From NCBI GenBank assembly GCA_016210245.1, contig JACQUR010000129.1, forward strand, positions 1 to 19,113: 19,113 bases of DNA, written 5' to 3'. The position numbers were made by a program, and so were the translations under genes. The stretch is from Chloroflexota bacterium (lineage in GTDB: Bacteria > Chloroflexota > UBA6077 > JACQUR01). The stretch's first letter is position 1; each line of letters starts with the position of its first letter. This document shows, in pieces, positions 6,583 through 15,200 of this stretch. The notes beneath the pieces were generated by a model, which was not told the DNA's origin, did not search any database, and worked only from the letters and a program-made list of their open reading frames with translations.

Positions 6583-8232
6583 GTGGCTGCCGAACGGCTC
6601 GCATCCAGACTGGCGCTCCTGGAAGGAGTGCAGCTTTCCGAGGCCGACCTCGACTCGATCGTCGCCGAGATCGAAGCCTACGACCAGGTGCTGGCGGTCC
6701 TCGAACCGTTCGCCGAGGACGTCTCCTGGCTCGACCTTCCCGTCCCGCCCCCAACGCCCGAGCCCGCGCCAGCACCCCCCGAAGCCGAAATCCAAAATCC
6801 AAAATCCAAAATCCAAAACCGGGGAGCTGACCTGTGCGCCCTCGGCCTGGTCGATCTCTCCCGGCTGATCGCCGCCCGCACCATCTCCTCACTGGACGCG
6901 GTCGAGGCGGTCCTGGCACGCCTGGAGCGGCTGGAGCCACGGCTCAACGCCTTCATCACCGTCCTGCCCGAGCAGGCGCGGGCCGCGGCCAGGCAGGCCG
7001 ACGCGGAGCTGGCGCGCGGCCAGCAGCGGGGTCCCCTCCACGGCGTCCCGCTGACGATCAAGGACATGTTCTGCACCGCCGGCGTGCGCACCACGGGCGG
7101 CTCGAAGCTCCTGGCCGACTGGGTTCCCGAGACGGACGCGGCGCTGGTCGAGCGCTTGCAGGCCGCGGGCGCGGTGCTCGTGGGCAAGACCAACCAGGAC
7201 GAGTTCGGCCACGGCGGCACCTCCACCCTCTCCCACTTCGGACCGGTCCACAATCCCTGGCATGAGGAGCGCATCGCGGGCGGGTCGAGTGGGGGCTCGG
7301 CGGCCGCGGTGGCCGTGGGCATCGGGCCGCTGTCCTACGGCACCGAGACCGGCTCGTCGGTCCGACGGCCGGCCGCCTACTGCGGCATCTTCGGCTTCAA
7401 GCCCACCTTCGGGCTCATCAGCCGCTACGGGTCGTTCCGGGGCGCCTGGAGCATGGACCACGTGGGCGTCTTCGCCCGCTCCGTGGAGGACGCCGCCCTG
7501 GGGCTGGACGCGGCGGCAGGCTACGATCCGCGCGACCCGGCCAGCGTGTACCAGGGCGAGCCGACCTACGCCGCTCGGCTGGAGCCCCGAGCGCGCGGGC
7601 TCCGAGTGGGGGTGGTGCGGGCGTTCCTGGAGGACTCGGGCGTCGATCTTTCGGTGCGGGGCGCCTTCGAGGCTGCGCTGGCGGTGCTGGCCGGCCTGGG
7701 GGCCGAGGTGCGCGACCTCGAGCTGCCCGAGCTGCGCTACGTGGCCATGACCTCGCTCATGACCAGCTCGGCCGAGGCGGCGGGCAACAACCTGCGCTGG
7801 CTGCGCGAGCGGGCCGACGAGTACGTGGCCGAGGTGCGGCGGCGCCTGGCCGCGGGCCTGGCCATCACCGCCACCGAATACCTCACCGTCCAGCGCGCCC
7901 GCCACCGCATCCGCCAGGCGCTGCGTCGGGCGTTCGAGCAGGTGGACCTCATCGCCGCGCCCACCACCAACCGCGCCGCGCCTCCGATCGCCGATGGGCC
8001 ACGAGGCAACGGCGACCAGACCTACCGCCCGAGCTCCAACCAGTCGAACCTGCTCCGCCTGCCCAGCATGCTCGGCCTGCCCGCTTGCTCGACCCCCTGC
8101 GGCGCCGACCCGGCCGGGCTGCCGCTCGGGCTGCAGCTCATCGGTCCCTGGTTCGCCGACCAGCGTGTCCTGGACGCCGCGTGCGCGTACGAGTGGTCAG
8201 TGGTCAGTGGCCAGTGGCCAGTAGTCGGCTGA
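6583..8232 (+). CDS. Amidase with N-terminal GatC/AtzG-like domain
   Basis: A 549-residue amidase-signature enzyme that hydrolyses an unknown amide. The Ser-cisSer-Lys triad is visible: Lys160 (TIKDMF), Ser235 (AGGSSGGSAA) and Ser259 (TETGSSVRRPAAYCG); the usual residue before the nucleophile is Gly, here Ser258. Residues about 5-60 (LEGVQLSEADLDSIVAEIEA, then LEPFAEDVSWLDLPVPP) look like the small GatC/AtzG-type helical partner that is normally a separate polypeptide. A Pro-rich stretch and a repeat-encoded linker (EIQNPKSKIQNR) join it to the catalytic part at about residue 82. The GTG start at 6583 has GAGGAGG about 10 bases upstream. The C-terminus departs from normal after the AYE motif: the last ten or so residues (WSVVSGQWPVVG) and the stop come from a heptamer array. 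An amidohydrolase gene follows 79 bases later. Confidence 0.88.
   Translation: MAAERLASRLALLEGVQLSEADLDSIVAEIEAYDQVLAVLEPFAEDVSWLDLPVPPPTPEPAPAPPEAEIQNPKSKIQNRGADLCALGLVDLSRLIAARTISSLDAVEAVLARLERLEPRLNAFITVLPEQARAAARQADAELARGQQRGPLHGVPLTIKDMFCTAGVRTTGGSKLLADWVPETDAALVERLQAAGAVLVGKTNQDEFGHGGTSTLSHFGPVHNPWHEERIAGGSSGGSAAAVAVGIGPLSYGTETGSSVRRPAAYCGIFGFKPTFGLISRYGSFRGAWSMDHVGVFARSVEDAALGLDAAAGYDPRDPASVYQGEPTYAARLEPRARGLRVGVVRAFLEDSGVDLSVRGAFEAALAVLAGLGAEVRDLELPELRYVAMTSLMTSSAEAAGNNLRWLRERADEYVAEVRRRLAAGLAITATEYLTVQRARHRIRQALRRAFEQVDLIAAPTTNRAAPPIADGPRGNGDQTYRPSSNQSNLLRLPSMLGLPACSTPCGADPAGLPLGLQLIGPWFADQRVLDAACAYEWSVVSGQWPVVG
6790..6817 (+). repeat. Heptamer array D (ATCCAAA x4) inside the amidase gene
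   Basis: Four exact tandem copies of ATCCAAA (6790-6817), translated in-frame as part of the linker IQNPKSKIQN. Because the unit is 7 bases, three copies are needed to restore the frame (21 bases, 7 codons). No inverted arm is present, unlike the intergenic arrays. Confidence 0.9.
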
Positions 8233-8300
8233 CCACTTACCACTCGCCACTTACCACTCGCCACTGACCACTGGCCACCGACCACTGACCACTGACCACT
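8192..8300. repeat. Palindromic heptamer array E (AGTGGTC / GACCACT), largest in the window
   Basis: The left side has five heptamers (AGTGGTC twice, AGTGGCC twice, AGTAGTC; 8192-8226). After GGCT the right side has ten (GACCACT, TACCACT, CGCCACT, TACCACT, CGCCACT, GACCACT, GGCCACC, then GACCACT three times; 8231-8300). The amidase stop TGA lies at 8230-8232 within the array, and the GGAGG ribosome-binding site of the next gene starts at 8301. The array therefore fills the intergenic space exactly. Confidence 0.92.
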
Positions 8301-8311
8301 GGAGGAACGCC

Positions 8312-9964
8312 ATGCCAGTACAGCGCCTTGCCCCTGATCTGATCGTCACCAATGCCTTGATTCGAACGCTGGACGCGGCCGACTCGGTTGCCCGGGCGCT
8401 GGCCGCGAAGGGCGGCCGCATCGTCGGCCTGGGGACGGACGACGAGATCGCCGCCCTGGCCGACGGACAGACGGTGCGCGTGGACGCCAGCGGACGCACG
8501 GTCCTGCCCGGCTTCATCGACGGCCACACCCACTTCCAGAGCGCAGCCCTCCAGCGCGCCTTCCTGATCGACTGGATGCAACTGCGGCCCCGCACGCTGG
8601 GCGAGGCGCTGGAGGTGGTGCGCAAGCGCGCCCTGGCGCTGCCGCCCGGCACCTGGCTCCGGGGCGACGGCTTCGAGGAGCACTACGTAGCCGAACAGCG
8701 CTTCCCCACCTGCTGGGAGATCGACGAGGTTGCGCCCGACCACCCGACCTTCATCCAGGGGGTCGGCCGGCACCAGGTGTCGGCCAACAGCCTGGCCCTC
8801 CACCTGGCCGGCATCACCCGCGACACCCCGGACCCGCCCGGCGGCAGGATCGAGCGCGACGAGACGGGTGAGCCCACGGGCGTCCTGCGCGAGCGCGGCA
8901 AGCTGCGCCTGGACGTAGGGCGGCCGGACAACGTCCTGCCCCGCTACGACCTGGAGCAGCGCGGGCAGGCGCTGCGCCTGGCCATCCAGTTCCTGCACGC
9001 CAACGGCATTACCAGCATCCACGACATCGTGAACGACCCGCTCGAGTTCCGCGCCTACCAGCAGCTCCGCCAGGCTGGTGGGCTGGGCGTCCGCGTCCAG
9101 GTGCTGCTCCGCGGCATCGAGGCGATGATCCCGCTGGAGCACGTGGCGGCCGTGGGCCTGCTGCAGGGCTTTGGCGACCAGTGGCTCAGGTTCGGCGGGA
9201 TCAAGATGAGCGTGGACGGGGCGTGCATCAGCCGCAACGCGGCGGTCTACGAGCCCTACCCGGGCGAGCCGGACAACTGTGGCCTGGTGCGCATTCCGCA
9301 GGACGAGCTGGACGAGAAGGTGGGGCTGTGCCACCGCGCCGGGCTGCGGGTAGCCATCCACGCCATCGGGCCCAAAGCAGTGGACATGGCGCTCCAGGCG
9401 CTCGAGCAGGCGCTGGCAGCCGAGCCCCGTGCGGGCCACCGCCACCGGATCGAGCACGCCTACCTGCCCGCCCCGGCCGGGCAGCTCGAGCGCATGGCTC
9501 GCCTCGGGATCATTGCCTCGACCCAGCCGTCGTTCGTCGACTTCGGCGACGCCTGGATCCACGTCTGGGGCGAGGACTACCTGCCCCACGTCATGCCGCT
9601 GCGGACCATGCTCGACCTCGGGCTGCGGGTGATGGGCAGCAGCGACTTCCCGATGGTCTCGCCCAACCCCTTCCTCGGCCTCAAGTGCGCGGTCGCCCGC
9701 CGTACCCGCAACGGCAACGTGCTCGACCCGCGCGAGGCGATCACCGTGCGCGAGGCGCTGCGGCTCCAGACCACCGGCGCCGCACACGGCGGCTTCGAGG
9801 AGCACCTGAAGGGCTCGCTGGAGCCGGGCAAGCTGGCCGACCTGGTCGTTGTCTCGGAGGACCCCTTCGCGGTCCCGCCCGAGGAACTGGATCGCATCCA
9901 GGTCGACGCCACCGTCGTCGGCGGCGCGCTGGTGTTTCAGCGGAAGGGAGCAATGCTGACGTAG
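8312..9964 (+). CDS. YtcJ-like amidohydrolase (Amidohydro_3 family)
   Basis: A 550-residue metal-dependent hydrolase of the amidohydrolase superfamily. Visible metal-site elements are the HxH pair His72/His74 (GFIDGHTHF), the lysine and histidine region (GIKMSVDGA, then VAIHAIGPKAVDMAL), HRIEHAYL, and the late aspartate in GSSDFPM. The N-terminal beta part (DLIVTNALIRTLD) and the C-terminal SLEPGKLADLVVVSEDPF close the typical fold. There is no signal peptide, so it is cytoplasmic. ATG 8312 has GGAGG 6 bases upstream. It follows the amidase gene in the same direction, so both may act on one amide- or carbamate-type compound in succession; the substrate cannot be told from sequence. The long hairpin at 9974 lies just after its stop. 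Confidence 0.87.
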   Translation: MPVQRLAPDLIVTNALIRTLDAADSVARALAAKGGRIVGLGTDDEIAALADGQTVRVDASGRTVLPGFIDGHTHFQSAALQRAFLIDWMQLRPRTLGEALEVVRKRALALPPGTWLRGDGFEEHYVAEQRFPTCWEIDEVAPDHPTFIQGVGRHQVSANSLALHLAGITRDTPDPPGGRIERDETGEPTGVLRERGKLRLDVGRPDNVLPRYDLEQRGQALRLAIQFLHANGITSIHDIVNDPLEFRAYQQLRQAGGLGVRVQVLLRGIEAMIPLEHVAAVGLLQGFGDQWLRFGGIKMSVDGACISRNAAVYEPYPGEPDNCGLVRIPQDELDEKVGLCHRAGLRVAIHAIGPKAVDMALQALEQALAAEPRAGHRHRIEHAYLPAPAGQLERMARLGIIASTQPSFVDFGDAWIHVWGEDYLPHVMPLRTMLDLGLRVMGSSDFPMVSPNPFLGLKCAVARRTRNGNVLDPREAITVREALRLQTTGAAHGGFEEHLKGSLEPGKLADLVVVSEDPFAVPPEELDRIQVDATVVGGALVFQRKGAMLT

Positions 9965-9973
9965 GGTGGTTAT

Positions 9974-10077
9974 CGCTCGTGAGGAGACGTGTACCACGGA
10001 GACACGGAGACACGGTGCCTTCTTAAGAAAAAGCTCCGTGTCTCCGTGTCTCCGTGGTGAACGTCTCCTCACGAGCG
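9974..10077. terminator. Long inverted repeat with octamer units between convergent genes
   Basis: Arms 9974-10015 and 10036-10077 are 42 bases each and differ only in a short internal block (GTGTA against TTCA-type bases). The inner part is built from CACGGAGA units (9995-10010, plus CACGG), so the period is 8 here. The 20-base loop is AT-rich and includes CTTAAG. It sits between the 3' ends of two convergent genes and could stop transcription from both sides. Confidence 0.75.
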
Positions 10078-10107
10078 AAACCATGAGGCTTTCACCTTGG
10101 TTCCAGG

Positions 10108-12102
10108 TTAGCCATCCGCGTCGCCGCCGGTGGGAGCGTACACCGTGTAGCCGCCGCCTGCGCGCTTGGCTGCGTACATCGCCGCGTCGGCGTGGCGCAG
10201 CAGCAAGTCGGACTCCTGGCCGTGCTCTGGATAGAGAGCGATGCCGATGCTGGCCCCGAGCTGCAGGCGCTGCTCCTCAACCGAACAGGGCTCCTCCAGC
10301 GCCTGCAGCAGCTTGCGCGCGGCTACGACGGCGCCTGCCTCGTCCGTCTGGGGTAGCAGCACGGCGAACTCGTCCCCTCCCAGGCGGGCGATGGTATCGG
10401 AAGCCCGCAAGGCGGCTCGCAGGTGCTGTCCCACCTGCTGCAGCACCGCGTCGCCGGCGTGGTGCCCCAGGGTGTCGTTGACCTCCTTGAAGCGGTCCAG
10501 GTCCATCACCAGTACGGCCAGAGACGCGTGCTCCCGTTGCGCAACCAGGAGCGCCTGGTGCAGGCGATCGTAGAGCAAGGTGCGGTTGGGCAGGCCAGTC
10601 AGGGCGTCGTGGAGGGCCTGGTGCTTCAACACCTCCGCGGCCTGGTGGCGCTCGATAGCGATGCCGGCCAGGTGCGTGGCTACGTCGACCAGCTCGCGGT
10701 CGCGCGCGCTCGGGCCACGCGGCTCGCGGTAGTACAGGGCAAAGGTACCCAGCACGTAGCCGCTCGAGGAGAAGATGGGCGTCGACCAGCACGCGCGGAG
10801 GCCGTGCTGCAGCGCTAGCTCGCGGCCCTCGGCCCACTTCGGGTCGCTGGCGATGTCGGACACGACGACCGCCTCCCGCCGATAGGCCGCCGTGCCACAG
10901 GAGCCGACGCCAGGGCCGATCGCCAGGCCATCGGTCGCCTGGAGGAAGCTCTGCGGCAAGCTGGGCGCTGCCCCGGGCCGCAGGTGGATGCCATCCTGGT
11001 CGAGCAGGAGGATGGAGGCCACCAGGCCATCGCTCGACCGGGCCTCGACCACGCCGACCAGGGTTTCCAGCACCGTGGAGAGCGGCGCGCCCTGGGCCAC
11101 CAACTCCAGCACCCGCTTCTGCCCGTCCAACAGGGCCTCGGCAGCCCGGGCTGCTTCCGCGAGCGCCTGCGCCCGCGCGCTGGCCATCAGCAGTCGGTAG
11201 TTGGTTTCCCGCATCGTTTCGGCCAGCGCCTCGGCCTCGGCCCGGGCGGCCTGCTCGCGGATGAACCGGGCTTGCTCCTCCTCGGCCCGCTTGCGGTCGG
11301 TCACGTCGGCCACCATGGCCAGTAGGCCGGCGTAGCGCCACTCGGCATCGAGCAACGGATTCGTGGTCACGATCGCCCAGAGGTCGCTGCCGTCCCTGGA
11401 CCGAAACTTGAGATCGTGCTGCTGGGTCATGCCCTGGGAGCCACGCTCCAGGCTCGCAGCGGCCATCGCCCGGCCTTCCTCGTCCATGAAGGCGGACAAC
11501 GGCGCGCCGAGCATCTCGGCCACGGTGTAGCCGAGCATCTCGGCCATCCTGCGATTGACAAACGTCGTCTTGCTCTCGGCGTCGAGCACCCAGATGCCCT
11601 CCTGTGCGGTCTCGACGATCCGCCGATAGCGCTGCTCGCTCTCCCGCAGCGCCGCCTCCGCTCGCTCGTGCTCGGCCGTGCGTGCGGCCAGATGGTCGCG
11701 CATCTGGCCGAAGGCCGCCGCCAGGTGCGCCACCTCCGGAACGCTGCTGCGCGGCAGCGGCGCCCCGTCGTCGCCCGCCGCCAGCGCCTCCGCCGCCCGA
11801 GCCAGGCCGCCCAGCGGCGCCACCAACCAGCGCGCGACCCTGGCTCCGACGACCGTCGCCAGGCCAATCGACAGCAGCAGCAGCCCGAAGATGAGCTCGC
11901 GCGAGGCGTAGGCGGCGGGCAGGGCCTGCTGCTGCGCCAGCGCCTGCGCGGTCGCCAGTCGCTCCCCCTGGACGCTGCCCACGGCGATGGCCACGGCCAG
12001 GGGTAGGGCGGCGCTGGCGGCGAGCGCCAGGGCCAGCCGCGTCCGCAGCGAGGCCGGGGCGAGGCGGCGCACACGGGGACTCACCCAGCGATGGAGTTGC
12101 AC
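10108..12102 (-). CDS. Diguanylate cyclase: HAMP-PAS-GAF-GGDEF
   Basis: A 664-residue membrane protein. Two hydrophobic segments (about 20-45 and 68-95) enclose only about 20 outside residues, so signals probably come from the cytoplasmic domains. In order: HAMP about 90-142, PAS about 150-280 (RRIVETAQEGIWVLDAESKT), a helical linker, GAF about 325-490, GGDEF about 495-657. The active site GGDEF (575-579) is intact, with the inhibitory I-site RASD five residues before it, so it should make c-di-GMP under product control. There is no EAL. The first codon used is GTG at 12102, which lacks a good ribosome-binding site; a leaderless start is possible. The GGDEF module closely matches that of the divergent neighbour, indicating duplication. 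Confidence 0.9.
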   Translation of the reverse strand: MQLHRWVSPRVRRLAPASLRTRLALALAASAALPLAVAIAVGSVQGERLATAQALAQQQALPAAYASRELIFGLLLLSIGLATVVGARVARWLVAPLGGLARAAEALAAGDDGAPLPRSSVPEVAHLAAAFGQMRDHLAARTAEHERAEAALRESEQRYRRIVETAQEGIWVLDAESKTTFVNRRMAEMLGYTVAEMLGAPLSAFMDEEGRAMAAASLERGSQGMTQQHDLKFRSRDGSDLWAIVTTNPLLDAEWRYAGLLAMVADVTDRKRAEEEQARFIREQAARAEAEALAETMRETNYRLLMASARAQALAEAARAAEALLDGQKRVLELVAQGAPLSTVLETLVGVVEARSSDGLVASILLLDQDGIHLRPGAAPSLPQSFLQATDGLAIGPGVGSCGTAAYRREAVVVSDIASDPKWAEGRELALQHGLRACWSTPIFSSSGYVLGTFALYYREPRGPSARDRELVDVATHLAGIAIERHQAAEVLKHQALHDALTGLPNRTLLYDRLHQALLVAQREHASLAVLVMDLDRFKEVNDTLGHHAGDAVLQQVGQHLRAALRASDTIARLGGDEFAVLLPQTDEAGAVVAARKLLQALEEPCSVEEQRLQLGASIGIALYPEHGQESDLLLRHADAAMYAAKRAGGGYTVYAPTGGDADG

Positions 12103-12108
12103 ACCTAT

Positions 12109-12137
12109 AGTCTAAAGGCGCGCGGCAGCGCTGACCA
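12109..12137 (-). promoter_or_regulatory. Candidate promoter for the diguanylate cyclase gene (possibly leaderless)
   Basis: On the minus strand, TGGTCA (12137-12132), a 17-base spacer and TAGACT (12114-12109). The predicted transcription start falls at or within a few bases of the GTG at 12102, which would make a leaderless message. The -35 match is moderate. Confidence 0.35.
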
Positions 12138-12145
12138 TCCCTCTC

Positions 12146-12174
12146 TTGGGGGAGTTTGCCCCTGCTGGTATAGT
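12146..12174 (+). promoter_or_regulatory. Candidate promoter for the GGDEF-EAL gene
   Basis: TTGGGG (12146-12151), a 17-base spacer and TATAGT (12169-12174). The predicted start is near 12181, which leaves a leader of about 25 bases before the ATG at 12206 and argues against the upstream in-frame TTG at 12146 being the translation start. Confidence 0.45.
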
Positions 12175-12205
12175 TAGCGCTACGAGTCGCCGAGCGACTG
12201 CTGTG

Positions 12206-15200
12206 ATGGTAGTGAGCCCGCTGATCGACCAACTGCGCCGGCTGAGCCTCGCCGCTCGCTTCACCCTCGTCGGTGGGGCCCTGGGGGTGCTGGTGGCGGT
12301 CGGCCTGGCCTGGTACATCGACAGCCGCCTGACCGACCTGCTGCTCGACCAGATGGCGGCGCGCGCCGTCGACCAGGCCCAGTTGGGCATCGTGGGCCGC
12401 CACGTGACGGCCGCGGACTTCGAGCCGCCCTACCCGCCGGACAAGCTGGATGACCTGGAGGCGCGCCTGGCGCCGCTGCTGGTGCTGGTCCAGCAGCGCA
12501 ACTCCGGCATCATCCGGCTGCACATCTTTGCCCGCGATGGCACGGTCCTCTTCTCCGACCTGGCCAGCAAGCGCGGGCAGGTCCATCTGCCCTCGGCCGG
12601 GTCTCCTCTGGCGCACGCGCTGGCCGGGTCCGTCGCTGCCCAGCTCTCCTCCCTGGACTCGGACGAGAACGCCGATCTCCGGGAGCGGTACGAGGGTGCC
12701 CTGGAGGTGTACGTGCCCCTGGTCCTGGAGGGGCGGGTGGTAGGCGCCTACGAGATCTACCAGGACCTGGCGCCGCTGCGGCCCGTGCGCCCCCTGGTGG
12801 CCGGCGGGTTCCTCCTCTTGCTGCTGGTGCTGGCGGCCGTGCTGCGCCGCGCCGCGGAAGCCATCCGCCGCCAGCAAGCCGAGCGCGAGCGGCTCGGGCA
12901 GCAGGCGGCCAAGGCCGAGGCGCTGCAGGAGCTGGCGCGGCAGGCTGCCACCGAGCCCGACGCCGAGCGAGCGGTCGGCCTCATCTGCCAGCACGCCTGC
13001 CGTCTCGTCGGCGCCGACTTCGCGGCCGCCATGCTGCTGGAGACCGACGGCACGGCTTCCTGGCAGGGCGTGTGGGGCAACTGCTCCGACCTCTGGGACA
13101 CCCGCCTGCGGCCGGGCAGCAACGGCCCGGCGCACCGCGCGCTGGCCGCCGGCGGGACGGTCATCGCCGAGCGTCTGGGGAAGAACCCCGACTATCCCCT
13201 GGCCGCTTTCCCATTGCTCGAGCGGGAGGGCGCCCGCACTGTCCTGGCCACCCCGCTGTTCAGCCGCGACGGGGCGCTGGGGACGCTGGTGCTGGGCTGG
13301 CGGACGGACGTCACTCCGCCAGCCGAGCAGGTGCGCCTGGCCGAGGCGCTGGCCAGCTACGCGGCGGCGGTGATCGAGAGCGCCCGTGCCCGCGCCGCGC
13401 TCGGCGACCGGGCGGCGGAACTGGCGGCCTCCGAGACGCGCCTGCGCACGCTCTACGAGGCCGTGGCCTGTGGCGTCCTGATGCGCGACGCCGCAGGCGA
13501 GATCGTTCACGCCAACAGGGCTGCTGAGGAGATGCTCGGCCAGACCTTCGACCGGATGCGCGGGCGTGGCGTGGCCGACTCTCCGTGGCAGGTGGCGTGC
13601 GAGGATGACTCGGACCTGCCGGTGGCGGAGCGCCCATCGAGCGTGGCCTTCCGGACGCGACGCCCGGTCCGCAAGGCCACGCTCAGCATCACGCGGCTGG
13701 ATGGCGAGCAGCGCTGGTTCCAGGTGGACTGCGTGCCCGTGCTGGGCGCGGGCGGGGAGCCGGTGCAGGTGGTCTCCAGCTTCATCGACATCACCGCCCG
13801 GAAGAAGGCCGAGGCGATGTTCCGCGGGCTGGTGGAGTCCGCCCCGGACGCCATCGTGACCGTCGCCCACGACGGTCGGATCGTGCTGGCCAACGCCCAG
13901 GCGGAGCAGCTCTTCGGCTACCAGCGGCAGGAACTGCTCGGCCAGCCGATCGAGGCGCTGCTGCCCGAGCGCCTGCGGGCTGCGCATGTGGGCCATCGCA
14001 CCGCCTACGCCGCTGCTCCCAGCGCGCGCCAGATAGGCCGTGGCCGCGAGCTGGTTGGCCAGCGCAAGGATGGGAGCGAGTTTCCCATCGAGCTCACCCT
14101 CAGCCGCCTGGAAACCGAGGACGGCGTCCTGGTCACGGCCGTGATCCACGACCTCACCGAGCGCAAGCGGGCAGAGGAGATGCTGGCCCACCAGGCTCTG
14201 CACGACGCCCTGACCGGGCTCCCCAACCGCGTCCTCCTGCACGACCGCCTGCACCAGGCGGTCCTCGCCGCTCGCCGCCACAGCACCTCGCTGGCCCTGC
14301 TGGTGATGGACCTGGACCGCTTCAAGGAGGTCAACGACACCCTGGGGCACCACGCCGGCGACGTGGTGCTGCAGCAGGTGGGGCAGCGCCTGCAAGGAAC
14401 CCTGCGGACCTCGGACACCGTGGCCCGCCTGGGCGGCGACGAGTTCGCGGTGATCCTGCCGACGGCGGGCAACATGGCGAGCGCCACCGTGGCCGCGAGC
14501 AAGCTGCTCCATGCCCTGGAGCAGCCCTTCGCGGTCGAAGGACAGAGCCTCGACGTCGGGGCGAGCATCGGCATTGCCCTCTACCCGGAGCACGGCCAGG
14601 ATGCCGAGACGCTCTTGCGGCGGGCGGACATCGCCATGTACGTGGCCAAGCGCACCGGCAGCGGCTACGCCCTCTACGCGCTCGAGCAGGACCAGCATAG
14701 CCCTGGCCGCCTGGCCCTGGTGGGCGAGTTGCGCCAGGCCATCGAGCAGGATGCGCTGCGGCTCCACTACCAGCCCAAGGTCCACTTCAAGAGCGGCCGG
14801 ATCCTGGGAGTGGAGGCGCTGGTGCGCTGGCAACACCCGCAGCACGGCCTGCTGGCACCGGACCGGTTCATCTCGCTGGCCGAGCAGACCGGCTTGATCC
14901 ACCCGTTGAGCCACTGGGTGCTCCAGGCGGCGCTGCGCCAGTGCCAGAGCTGGCGGCAGGCAGGCGTGGAACTGCCGGTGGCCGTCAACCTCTCCGCGCG
15001 CAACCTGCAGGACCCACGCCTGCCCGGCGCCGTCGCCGCTCTGCTGGAGCGGTGGGACGTGCCGCCCAGGTGCCTGGGCGTGGAGATCACCGAGAACGCG
15101 GCGATGGCCGACCCCGAGCGTGCCATGCAGGTGCTCACCCGGCTGCGCGAGATGGGAGTGCGCATCGCGGTGGACGACTTCGGCACGGGCTACTCCTCGC

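Noticed and set aside
8192..8300. CRISPR array
   Set aside because: Units are 7 bases, contiguous and without spacers, and no cas gene is present.
8237..10084. 615-codon minus-strand frame opposite the amidohydrolase
   Set aside because: It is a shadow of the plus-strand enzyme, whose metal motifs are intact; both its ends are translations of repeats.
12146..12205. Upstream TTG start for the GGDEF-EAL gene
   Set aside because: It coincides with the -35 element of a promoter whose transcript would begin after it.
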